A stretch of DNA of 5,794 nucleotides from Erysipelotrichaceae bacterium (GTDB taxonomy: Bacteria > Bacillota_I > Bacilli_A > Erysipelotrichales > Coprobacillaceae): assembly GCA_021202205.1 (NCBI GenBank), contig JAJQDJ010000133.1, forward strand, positions 1-5,794. The letters are read 5' to 3'. This document shows positions 1 to 5,602 of this stretch, one piece after another. A program made the translations under genes and the position numbers. The notes below the pieces were generated by a model. It was not told the DNA's origin. It saw only the letters and a list, made by a program, of their open reading frames with translations, and did no database searches. Within the stretch, counting starts at the first letter, position 1, and every line of letters starts with the position of its first letter.

Positions 1-17
1 ACACTATTATACATGAA

Positions 18-108
18 TTATCTAGGAATATGAAACAAATAGTCAAATGTATATGAAACATTTATTATGATGTCGTTTTAATATTATTTTGTATTAAAAT
101 TATTCTAA
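18..108 (-). pseudogene. Second, internally deleted relic of the comEC 3' end
   Basis: Seen: the motif TTATCTA at 18-24 (the comEC stop region on the minus strand) and the 13-mer GTATATGAAACAT at 49-61 both recur at the real comEC end (1508-1514, 1543-1555) and in the relic at 521-568. Here they are 4 bases closer together. From GAAAC at 55 rightwards the sequence stops matching the comEC end and instead matches 737-786, at about 41 of 50 positions by hand alignment. The piece therefore looks like a comEC tail that lost about 170 bases between two GTTTC-containing sites. No reading frame survives. The region is AT-rich and the copy short, so confidence is moderate. Confidence 0.5.
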
Positions 109-110
109 TG

Positions 111-136
111 AAAAAAGAACTTCGAAAGAAGTTCTT
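111..136 (-). terminator. Intrinsic terminator downstream of the DUF285 remnant
   Basis: A perfect 9-bp stem (AAGAACTTC, 115-123, with GAAGTTCTT, 128-136) closes a 4-base loop. On the minus strand it runs into a T tract (complement of 111-116). It lies 28 bases beyond the stop of the DUF285 remnant, as expected for that gene's own terminator. Confidence 0.8.
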
Positions 137-164
137 AAGATATTTATTTTTATACTAAATGATT

Positions 165-410
165 TTAATAGTTGTTTCCCGCAGGACAATTGTAAAACAT
201 ATCTTCATCATCTTCAACACTTGACTTATCAATGGTTACATCTAAATCTGTTAAAGATACACATCCAGCAAACATACAATTCATATCAGTGACATTTGAA
301 GTGTCAAAGTTACTTAGGTCCAAACTTGTTAGCAATTCACAAAATTGAAACATCAAACTCATACTAGTAACATTAGATGTGTCAATGCGTTGGACAAAAC
401 AAATAAACAC
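165..410 (-). pseudogene. C-terminal remnant of a BspA-like (DUF285) leucine-rich-repeat surface protein
   Basis: The frame holds two 26-residue units of the form [I/F]DTSNVTxMxxMFxxCxxLTxLDxxx, beginning around residues 9 and 35. A degenerate third unit ends in MFYNCP before the stop at 165-167. This is the signature of DUF285 / BspA-family repeat proteins, large secreted or lipoprotein surface proteins of Erysipelotrichia, Mycoplasma and oral or gut bacteria. Full-length members carry a signal peptide and many repeats. Here the repeat pattern breaks off at about position 389, and the upstream residues (FICFVQ) match neither a repeat nor a signal peptide. The only start is a GTG without a convincing ribosome binding site. 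The intact 3' end and terminator with a missing 5' end indicate a truncated gene. Whether any peptide is made is unknown. Confidence 0.7.
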
Positions 411-520
411 TTTCTTATAAATTTTACTTTGATATAAATTACTTAAATATATTGTAATTGATAATTTATTTGTACTTTAAACATACACTAATATCCTATT
501 AGAACTTGCTATTATAGTAT
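411..520. other. AT-rich spacer, nothing recognised
   Basis: This stretch lies between the broken 5' end of the DUF285 remnant and the decayed comEC tail. It is very AT-rich. I see no frame of length, no convincing hairpin and no ribosome binding site. It probably holds eroded element sequence, but nothing supports a specific call. Confidence 0.4.
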
Positions 521-750
521 TTATCTAAATACGCAATATCTTTTACCATATAAACGTATATGAAACATCCCGTCTTCATCCATTCTAAGGATTGTCATGC
601 CTTTTCATTCTAAAAGGTTAATAATTTCATCAGTGGGATGACCATAAAAGTTATTTTTCCCACACCAATCATGGAAATACTAAGATGTATAACTGACAAT
701 AAAGTTGTCGAAGTTGCTGTTGAGCTACTATGATTGGAAACTTTTATTAC
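521..750 (-). pseudogene. Decayed duplicate of the comEC 3' end (MBL domain tail)
   Basis: Hand alignment to 1508-1737 gives roughly 80% identity over about 220 bases, with one single-base deletion near 651-655. On the minus strand, conserved pieces of the ComEC metallo-beta-lactamase-like tail can be read: SSSTATSTTLLS, then after the frameshift GKNNFYGHPTDE, KGMTILRMDEDGMFHIR and a terminal FR followed by the same stop. An in-frame stop (621-623 region, TGA for an Arg codon) and the frameshift make it non-functional. The HHG motif of the real gene has become NHS. Similarity to comEC fades near 750. The copy is in the same orientation as comEC, and its divergence suggests either age or origin from a different comEC allele. 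Confidence 0.9.
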
Positions 751-790
751 CATGTCAATTTGATACCATTTTGTATTAAAAATATTTTAT
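737..790. repeat. Dispersed repeat shared with 55-108
   Basis: These bases match 55-108 at about 82% by hand alignment over the first 50 positions, including an uninterrupted 14-base block (ATTTTGTATTAAAA) at 768-781 and 86-99. The corresponding stretch of intact comEC (codons before KVSHHG) does not match well. The two relics thus share flanking sequence that the live gene lacks. Part of the repeat also lies where a promoter for the ACP-like gene could sit. Confidence 0.6.
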
Positions 791-813
791 TTAAGGAAAT
801 AATAAGTTATAAT
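785..813 (+). promoter_or_regulatory. Possible sigma-A promoter for the ACP-like gene
   Basis: A perfect TATAAT at 808-813 is preceded, after 17 bases, by a weak -35 (TTTTAT, 785-790). An alternative pair slightly upstream is TTGATA (760-765), 17 bases, TATTTT (783-788). Either would give a leader of a few tens of bases before the ATG at 853. In DNA this AT-rich such boxes arise by chance, so the call is tentative. Confidence 0.35.
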
Positions 814-839
814 TATATCATAATATGTGTCAAGAATGT

Positions 840-844
840 GGAGG
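840..844 (+). promoter_or_regulatory. Ribosome binding site fixing the ACP-like start
   Basis: GGAGG lies 8 bases before the ATG at 853. It selects this start over the upstream in-frame ATG at 730, which would add 41 residues encoded by relic and promoter sequence. Confidence 0.85.
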
Positions 845-852
845 AATATAAT

Positions 853-1092
853 ATGGATACATTAGCAACTATCAAAAATATTCTTAAAGAGATTTATGAT
901 ATTAATCCTGAGATGATAAAACTAGAAACAAACTTAGAAGAGCTTGGATTTGATGAAGACAATATATTTGATTTATTAGACGATATACAAGCAGAATATG
1001 ATTTAGATGATTATCTTTATGATGATGTAAATTTAGTCACAATTACTGATTTAATAGCTTATGTCGAAAGTGTAATCAAAAATAAATGTTAA
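853..1092 (+). CDS. Acyl-carrier-protein-like small protein lacking the phosphopantetheine serine
   Basis: A 79-residue, strongly acidic protein of the size and helix pattern of an acyl carrier protein. It has an N-terminal helix (about residues 2-16), the NLEELGF turn (27-33), a long second helix (about 36-50), and a C-terminal helix from TITDLIAYVESVIK (63-76), matching the TVGDxVDYI end of ACPs. In true ACPs the second helix opens with DSL, whose serine carries 4'-phosphopantetheine. Here the aligned residues are D34-E35-D36, so the attachment serine is replaced by Glu and no other serine sits at that turn. It therefore probably cannot carry acyl groups in the normal way. It may be a structural partner protein or a diverged remnant with a new role. 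The strong ribosome binding site, intact frame and downstream terminator suggest it is expressed. It is the only plus-strand gene here and lies between mobile-element and comEC relics, so it may be cargo. The fold is fairly clear, the function unknown. Confidence 0.75.
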   Translation: MDTLATIKNILKEIYDINPEMIKLETNLEELGFDEDNIFDLLDDIQAEYDLDDYLYDDVNLVTITDLIAYVESVIKNKC

Positions 1093-1116
1093 CATTAACA
1101 ACATAAAAGATAAAAT

Positions 1117-1140
1117 ACAGCAAGCCATTAAGCTTGCTGT
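1117..1140. terminator. Probable bidirectional intrinsic terminator
   Basis: A perfect 9-bp stem (ACAGCAAGC, 1117-1125, with GCTTGCTGT, 1132-1140) closes a 6-base loop, 25 bases after the ACP-like stop. On the plus strand the following bases (GTATTCTTTATATATT) are T-rich. On the minus strand the tail is ATTTTATCTTTT. The stop codon of the recombinase relic lies in the loop, so it could serve both converging genes. Confidence 0.7.
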
Positions 1141-1491
1141 GTATTCTTTATATATTCAATGTGATTTTTTTGACTGCCTATAAAGTTTACAGTTATTGTA
1201 CCATCATTAGATACTACCATATTCTCTACTATTCTTATCATTAAAAAGCAATCATATTCTTAAATTGGTATATCAAGTTTTTCAATTTTATCAATGAAAG
1301 ATTCTAATCTACATACCTTTTTTCATACATTTTGTTGTCATCAATTAAACCACTGTATGTATTTCTAGCAAATCTTGATATTAATTTAGTAACAAATAAA
1401 TTCATTTTACCATCAAAAGCAGCCTTTCTCTTTGTACTCTAGTTCTTTTAACAACTTCATTTCAATACGTGCCATCAAACTCAAAATCTAA
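1128..1491 (-). pseudogene. Eroded large serine recombinase (site-specific integrase)
   Basis: Minus-strand fragments in order. FEFDGTY-stop-NE followed by RTRVQRE resembles the WExVxxYxDExISGTxxxxR segment of serine recombinases. KAAFDGKMNLFVTKLISRF then ARNT matches the conserved GKIDLIxTKSISRFARNT block of the resolvase catalytic domain. After a jump, LESFIDKIEKLDIPI-stop-EYDCF then VENMVVSNDGTITVNF resembles the C-terminal end of large serine recombinases, which usually reads VEKIxVxxDGxIxVxF. Such enzymes run to about 450-600 residues. Here the catalytic start and most of the middle are missing. There are in-frame stops at 1462-1464 and 1260-1262, and a frame change near the T6 run at about 1317-1322. 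It is clearly dead. The real protein would excise and integrate an element. The relic lies about 16 bases downstream of the comEC stop, in the same direction, the usual place for an integrase beside its attachment site. Confidence 0.8.
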
Positions 1492-1507
1492 TTAGGAATT
1501 CATTATT

Positions 1508-2560
1508 TTATCTAAAAATATAGTAATCTTCACCATAAAAACGTATATGAAACATCCCGTCTTCATCCGTTCTAAGGATTGTCATACCTTTTCTTTCTAA
1601 ACGATTAATTACCTCATCAGTAGGATGACCATAGAGATTGTTTTTACCTACACCAATCATGGCAATACTTGGATGAATAGCTGATAATAGAGTGGTAGAT
1701 GTAGCAGTAGAACTTCCATGATGCGATACCTTTAAGATATCTACATCCAATAATGATAATTGATCAGCAATATCTTCTTCTACAGTTGAAGAAGCATCTC
1801 CAGTAAACAAAATATTAAAAGCTGGCAATTCTACATACATAACTAATGACGTATCATTAGTATCAGTATAAACTTGATTTGATTGAATCATTGTTACTTT
1901 CATGCATCCAATTTCTCTATAAGCTTCATAAGAATCTATAACATGATCAATTGTAAAATTTTCCTGCAAAGACTCCAATGCTCCACTGTGATCATAATCA
2001 CTATGAGATATATAAACATAATCTAATTTATGAATACCTATGGACTTTAAATAAGGAATCGTTACTTGCGTTGCAATATCATAGTCAACTCCTCCCGTAT
2101 CAATAAGTATATTGCCTTGATTCATAGGCAAGCGTATAAGTGTACAATCTCCCTGCCCAACATCTATCATTGTCACCTCACCATATATTTTATATTGACT
2201 ATAAATACTAAAACTCAATATTAAAGATAATAATAAACAAATTTGTCGATGGATTGGTTTTCTTAAACCTCTTAAATAAAGCATATAAAAAAATATGATA
2301 TAAAATAACACAATAAATGATAAATTAGGTTTTGCTAATATTAAAAATTGATTGATATCACCTAAAAAATTTAAAATACATTGAAACATAGTAACACAAT
2401 ATTGTAACATCCAATCACAAATAGATAAAAAGAGTGAGGTAAAACACAAGATATAGAATATTTCGATAAAAGGTGTTAAAAAATAACTAACAAATACTGT
2501 TATCAAAGGAATCTGAAAATTCATATATAAAACAATTGGAATACTTGACAAATAAATCAA
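1508..2560 (-). CDS. comEC: ComEC/Rec2 C-terminal portion (membrane helices plus metallo-beta-lactamase-like domain), split from its N-terminus
   Basis: This frame (350 residues) holds the last hydrophobic segments of the ComEC channel (about 1-120) and then the extracytoplasmic metallo-beta-lactamase-like domain. Its motifs are MIDVGQGDCTLI (131-142), SHSDYDHSGAL (185-195, the HxDxDH metal-binding type), FTGDA (252-256), LKVSHHGSS (276-284) and GHPTDEVINRLE (311-322). In characterised ComECs this domain is linked to degradation of the non-transported DNA strand. The first possible codon is a TTG overlapping the stop of the preceding frame. There is no ribosome binding site before it or before the next ATG (residue 13). 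Continuing this frame backwards (NSSLL before IYLSSIPIVLY) gives a natural ComEC sequence up to the A7 tract. I read it as the second half of one gene rather than an independent one. A decayed copy of its last ~220 bases lies at 521-750. Confidence 0.85.
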   Translation of the reverse strand: MIYLSSIPIVLYMNFQIPLITVFVSYFLTPFIEIFYILCFTSLFLSICDWMLQYCVTMFQCILNFLGDINQFLILAKPNLSFIVLFYIIFFYMLYLRGLRKPIHRQICLLLSLILSFSIYSQYKIYGEVTMIDVGQGDCTLIRLPMNQGNILIDTGGVDYDIATQVTIPYLKSIGIHKLDYVYISHSDYDHSGALESLQENFTIDHVIDSYEAYREIGCMKVTMIQSNQVYTDTNDTSLVMYVELPAFNILFTGDASSTVEEDIADQLSLLDVDILKVSHHGSSTATSTTLLSAIHPSIAMIGVGKNNLYGHPTDEVINRLERKGMTILRTDEDGMFHIRFYGEDYYIFR

Positions 2561-3492
2561 TAATGATGAATTTTTTTATTTTGAGTTAATAAAACAATAA
2601 AATAAATAAAATATGAAAAAATAAAAGTAATATTAAAAATGATATAAGGATTATAATATAAAGAAAGAATAACTAATAAAGATAATACATCCAATTGATT
2701 AAACCATTCTTTCAATAAATCATAGAGAAACATGACAAAGAAAGCACGATATAAAGATATATTCATAGGAATAGAAAATATATAGAATGCTAATAAAATA
2801 TATGAACATATTTTTGATATATGCTTTTGTAAGATAAAACCAAATAGTTGCATAAGTAAAGCAAACAATATATGGACATGCATCCCAGATAAAGCAAATA
2901 AATGAACCAAGGATAATTGTGATAAAGATGTATAATCTTCATCAATAGTTGAAGAACGCTGTCCTAAAAGAAATAATCTTTGATAATCATTGACATCCTG
3001 ATTAGAAGAAAAACGTGATTCTATGATTGTATATAAAGATGTATGAGATGTTTTTGAAAGAAGACATGTCAGTTTAGCTTTATAGAATATTTTCAAGGAA
3101 TAAAGATATATTTTTTCATTAAAAGCATTGTCATTAGTAGCTTCATACATATCATAAGTTTCTACTTCTGCTTTAATTGTATCACCATAATTGAAATCTT
3201 CATCATGATAGAGCTTAACAGTACCAAAATCGCATTGAACATAACAATACTTTTCACTAATTTTCATAACTTTACCTTCAATCGTTGTTGGAAAATCAGA
3301 TACTTTAGGAGTCATAAAATAGAGCCCAATACACAAAACAAATACAATCAATACATGTGTCAAATTCAGACGATACATCATCCAAATACAATAGATAAAC
3401 AACCCAATAAAAAAGATGGGATGCAAATACATACCCATCACATATAACAAACAACCTAAAGCATAATAAAAAATATGATAACTTATAAACAT
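2557..3492 (-). CDS. comEC: ComEC/Rec2 N-terminal portion (DNA uptake channel), frame ends prematurely
   Basis: ComEC is the polytopic inner-membrane channel that passes single-stranded DNA into the cell during transformation. This 311-residue piece starts with hydrophobic helices (about 1-60) and an extracytoplasmic OB-like region (about 66-145, the DUF4131 type). The competence domain follows, with its hallmark HLFALSGMHVHIL (197-209), an SLYRAFFVMFLY segment (247-258) and the helices after DVLSLL (268-273). The ATG at 3492 has a GAGGG ribosome binding site 7 bases upstream and overlaps the end of comEA by 10 bases, suggesting translational coupling. The frame runs through a seven-A tract (2571-2577) and stops after four more codons. 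A +1A change there joins it in frame to the metallo-beta-lactamase half, for 661 residues in total, slightly short of the usual 700-800. As read, ComEC is broken. Slippage, an assembly error or real loss are all possible. Confidence 0.88.
   Translation of the reverse strand: MFISYHIFYYALGCLLYVMGMYLHPIFFIGLFIYCIWMMYRLNLTHVLIVFVLCIGLYFMTPKVSDFPTTIEGKVMKISEKYCYVQCDFGTVKLYHDEDFNYGDTIKAEVETYDMYEATNDNAFNEKIYLYSLKIFYKAKLTCLLSKTSHTSLYTIIESRFSSNQDVNDYQRLFLLGQRSSTIDEDYTSLSQLSLVHLFALSGMHVHILFALLMQLFGFILQKHISKICSYILLAFYIFSIPMNISLYRAFFVMFLYDLLKEWFNQLDVLSLLVILSLYYNPYIIFNITFIFSYFIYFIVLLTQNKKIHHY
2571..2577 (-). other. A7 homopolymer where comEC changes frame
   Basis: On the coding strand the sequence reads AAT AAA AAA ATT, then CAT CAT TAT TGA. 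Adding one A gives AAT AAA AAA AAT TCA TCA TTA TTG, continuous with the downstream comEC frame. The tract is preceded by AAAAT, so the neighbourhood is prone to slipping. It is not a perfect X-XXY-YYZ -1 frameshift heptamer, because a T precedes the two AAA codons. Confidence 0.85.
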
Positions 3493-3956
3493 AAATATTC
3501 CCTCAAATTAAGATATGTTTTTTCTCCAATACCACTAATATTCATAATATCTTCAAGACATTCAAAAGGTGTTGTCTCACGATAATCAATAATTTTCTGA
3601 GCTGTTTTCTCTCCAACACCACTTAATGTCATTAATTCTTCTAATGTAGCACTATTGAGTGATATGGCATTATCATTTTTTGGAGGTAAATAAATTCTTG
3701 ATTCATCTTCTACCACTTTATCTAAATCAAGTACTTCTAAATTCGCCTCATCACTTACTCCAACCTCATCAATTAATTCACTGATAGTCAATTGTCCTTC
3801 GAATTCATAATTTCCAGTTGTATTAAATTCACCTTCTAATGTCACATATGATAATTCGACCGTTTCTTCTTCAATTTCTTCAGGTTTTTGATAATCATAA
3901 ATAACAGAACATATTATTAATAGTATCATACCTAATACTTGATATCTTTTTTTCAT
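3483..3956 (-). CDS. comEA: ComEA, membrane-anchored DNA receptor for competence
   Basis: A 157-residue protein. ComEA binds double-stranded DNA outside the membrane and delivers it to the ComEC channel. MKKR is followed by a single hydrophobic anchor (about 7-20), then an acidic linker, an SLBB-like domain (about 35-92, YVTLEGEFNTTGNYEF at its start) and a C-terminal tandem helix-hairpin-helix DNA-binding region. The hairpins are LNSATLEELMTLSGVGEKTA (100-119) and IMNISGIGEKTYLNL (137-151). The ATG at 3956 is chosen because GGAGG lies 5 bases upstream. A longer in-frame start at 3992 would begin inside the terminator hairpin and spoil the lysine-rich N-terminus. No comEB lies between it and comEC, unlike Bacillus. 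The gene overlaps the comEC start by 10 bases. It appears intact even though comEC is broken. Confidence 0.93.
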   Translation of the reverse strand: MKKRYQVLGMILLIICSVIYDYQKPEEIEEETVELSYVTLEGEFNTTGNYEFEGQLTISELIDEVGVSDEANLEVLDLDKVVEDESRIYLPPKNDNAISLNSATLEELMTLSGVGEKTAQKIIDYRETTPFECLEDIMNISGIGEKTYLNLREYLCL

Positions 3957-3961
3957 AATAG

Positions 3962-3966
3962 CCTCC
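3962..3966 (-). promoter_or_regulatory. Ribosome binding site fixing the comEA start
   Basis: GGAGG on the minus strand, 5 bases before the ATG at 3956. It sits only 3 bases after the T tract of the upstream hairpin, so a transcript ended there would lack it. Confidence 0.85.
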
Positions 3967-3969
3967 ATT

Positions 3970-3994
3970 AAAAAAAGTGATATCACTATCACTT
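3970..3994 (-). terminator. Hairpin and T tract between ruvB and comEA (terminator or attenuator)
   Basis: On the minus strand AAGTGATA, loop GTGA, TATCACTT forms a perfect 8-bp stem followed by a run of T residues (complement of A's 3970-3976). The stem overlaps the ruvB stop codon (3993-3995). It has few G/C pairs and may be leaky, letting part of the transcription continue into comEA-comEC. I see no clear separate promoter before comEA. Confidence 0.6.
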
Positions 3995-4997
3995 AAAAAT
4001 TAAAACTCTGTTGTCTAGGTATTTTCAAATGCTGATAAGCTAAATCAGTAGCAATACGCCCTCTAGGTGTACGCTTAATAAGACCAATTTGTAATAGATA
4101 AGGTTCATAGACATCTTCTAATGTTGTAGATTCCTCACCAATACTAGCTGCTAAAGATTCTACTCCTACAGGACCTCCTTGAAAACGATGGATAATACCT
4201 AATAAATATTTATGATCAACTTCATCCAATCCAAGTTCATCAACTTGTAAACGATTTAAAGCTTCTTTGGTACGTTCCTTAGTAATAATATCATCACCAT
4301 TAAACTGAGCAAAATCTCTTACACGTCTAAATAATCTATTGGCAATACGAGGCGTTCCTCTTGATCTTTTAGCAAGTTCTATAGCAGCATCATTATCCAT
4401 AGACATATGATAAACCTGGCTTGTACGATTAATAATACTTGTTAATTCTTCTTCTGTATAATATTCCAATTTAGAAACAATACCAAAACGATCTCTTAAT
4501 GGCGCTGATAAATCACCTGCACGCGTCGTTGCACCAACTAAAGTAAATGGTGGCAAATCAATACGAATCGAACGGGTAGAAGTATCTTTTCCAATAACGA
4601 CATCTACACAATAATCTTCCATTGCAGGATATAATATTTCTTCGACAACTTTATTAAGTCTATGTATTTCATCAATAAATAATACATCACCAGGGTTTAA
4701 TGATGTTAATATCGCTACCAAATCACCTGCTTTTTCAATGCTTGGACCTGTTGTCGTTTTAAGTTGTGTACCCATTTCATTGGCTATAATCATTGCCATT
4801 GTCGTTTTACCTAATCCTGGTGGACCATACAACAAAACATGATCTAAGCTTTCATCACGCATTTTTGCAGCACCAATAAAAACTCGCAAATTATTTTTTA
4901 AATTTTTCTGACCAACATATTGATCCAACGACTGAGGACGTAATTGACTTTCATCATCGTCAAAATGCTGATTCAAATCCATGATATCTCTATCCAT
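3993..4997 (-). CDS. ruvB: RuvB, Holliday junction branch-migration ATPase
   Basis: A full-length 334-residue AAA+ motor. Hexameric rings of RuvB pump DNA through the RuvA-bound Holliday junction using ATP. Visible motifs: the family N-terminus RPQSLDQYVGQ (20-30), Walker A GPPGLGKT (58-65), Walker B LFIDEIH (106-112), sensor 1 GATTRAGDLSAPLRDRFG (155-172, with the likely arginine finger R170), sensor 2 region GTPRIANRL (214-222), and the C-terminal winged helix ending in RTPRGRIAT (309-317). The ATG at 4997 has a very strong AGGAGGAG ribosome binding site that overlaps the ruvA stop codon. The gap between the genes is 9 bases, so the two are surely co-transcribed and probably translationally coupled. 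All key residues are present and I see nothing unusual. Confidence 0.98.
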   Translation of the reverse strand: MDRDIMDLNQHFDDDESQLRPQSLDQYVGQKNLKNNLRVFIGAAKMRDESLDHVLLYGPPGLGKTTMAMIIANEMGTQLKTTTGPSIEKAGDLVAILTSLNPGDVLFIDEIHRLNKVVEEILYPAMEDYCVDVVIGKDTSTRSIRIDLPPFTLVGATTRAGDLSAPLRDRFGIVSKLEYYTEEELTSIINRTSQVYHMSMDNDAAIELAKRSRGTPRIANRLFRRVRDFAQFNGDDIITKERTKEALNRLQVDELGLDEVDHKYLLGIIHRFQGGPVGVESLAASIGEESTTLEDVYEPYLLQIGLIKRTPRGRIATDLAYQHLKIPRQQSFNF

Positions 4998-5006
4998 GTT
5001 CTCCTC

Positions 5007-5576
5007 CTATAATTTTACTAACAAACTTAAAGCTTTCTTTACATAACCATTTGTATCCAAATGTTCATGTGACAACTTATTCATCACACGATCAACTTCT
5101 TGTTTTCTATATCCTAAAGCTACCAATACTTCAATAGCTTCATCAAATTCAGGTGTTGTTAATACTGCTTGACTCATTGTAACATTTTTAAATTTTCCTT
5201 GTAAATCCAAAACAATCTGCTGCGCAGCTTTTGGTCCAATTCCTGGAATACGTTTTAAATAAGCAATGTTCTTGGATTCAATTGCTGCAATAATAGCATC
5301 GACATCACCTGTAGCCAAAATACCTATCGCTGTTTTACACCCAATACCTTTAACAAGAATAAGTTTTAAGAATAAATCCTTTTCCTCTATTGTTTGAAAA
5401 CCATATAAGGTCATTCCATCTTCTCTTACTTGAGTATAAATATATACAATCAATTCTTTCCCTTTTGTAAATTGATAAGGGTTTGATACATAAAATTGAA
5501 AACCAATACCATGATTATCAATGACAATGTAATCTTTTCCCAAATCAACAATCATACCTTTAATATAACTAAACAT
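5007..5576 (-). CDS. ruvA: RuvA, Holliday junction DNA-binding subunit
   Basis: A 189-residue protein of normal family length. Tetramers clamp the four-way junction and load RuvB rings. Domain I is an OB fold (about 1-63, from MFSYIKGMIVDLG). Domain II has two helix-hairpin-helix motifs, LVKGIGCKTAIGIL (74-87) and IPGIGPKAAQQIV (110-122). A variable linker follows (about 128-143), then domain III (about 145-189, EVLVALGYRKQEVDRV), which contacts RuvB. The ATG at 5576 is preferred because GAGGAG lies 7 bases upstream. The in-frame GTG at 5591 overlaps that binding site and would add five atypical residues. It is the first gene of the leftward cluster, with its own promoter about 30-50 bases upstream of the start. 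Confidence 0.97.
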   Translation of the reverse strand: MFSYIKGMIVDLGKDYIVIDNHGIGFQFYVSNPYQFTKGKELIVYIYTQVREDGMTLYGFQTIEEKDLFLKLILVKGIGCKTAIGILATGDVDAIIAAIESKNIAYLKRIPGIGPKAAQQIVLDLQGKFKNVTMSQAVLTTPEFDEAIEVLVALGYRKQEVDRVMNKLSHEHLDTNGYVKKALSLLVKL

Positions 5577-5583
5577 ATAATGA

Positions 5584-5589
5584 CTCCTC
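5584..5589 (-). promoter_or_regulatory. Ribosome binding site fixing the ruvA start
   Basis: GAGGAG on the minus strand, 7 bases before the ATG at 5576. It rules out the GTG at 5591 as the main start. Confidence 0.85.
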
Positions 5590-5602
5590 ACAATTTTTAA
5601 AT

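Noticed and set aside
730..852. N-terminal extension of the ACP-like protein
   Set aside because: It would be encoded by comEC relic, repeat and likely promoter sequence. The GGAGG before the ATG at 853 gives a normal ACP-length product.
1128..1491. TGA recoding (Mycoplasma-like code) as the reason for stops in the recombinase relic
   Set aside because: One of the stops is TAA, there is also a frameshift, and intact genes in the window use TGG for Trp and TGA as a stop.
1..1507. CRISPR array
   Set aside because: The repeats seen are two or three diverged gene copies at irregular spacing, not short identical repeats with unique spacers.
2557..2585. Classical -1 programmed frameshift heptamer in comEC
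   Set aside because: The bases before ATT are T AAA AAA, not A AAA AAA, so tandem slippage would not re-pair fully. I also saw no obvious stimulatory stem close downstream, so slippage remains possible but the standard motif is absent.
3205..3447. Plus-strand reading frame of 80 codons
   Set aside because: It lies wholly inside the comEC coding region on the opposite strand, has no ribosome binding site and shows no recognisable protein features.
3957..3992. Longer comEA start
   Set aside because: It begins within the hairpin and has no binding site. The ATG at 3956 has GGAGG 5 bases upstream and gives a typical MKK anchor sequence.
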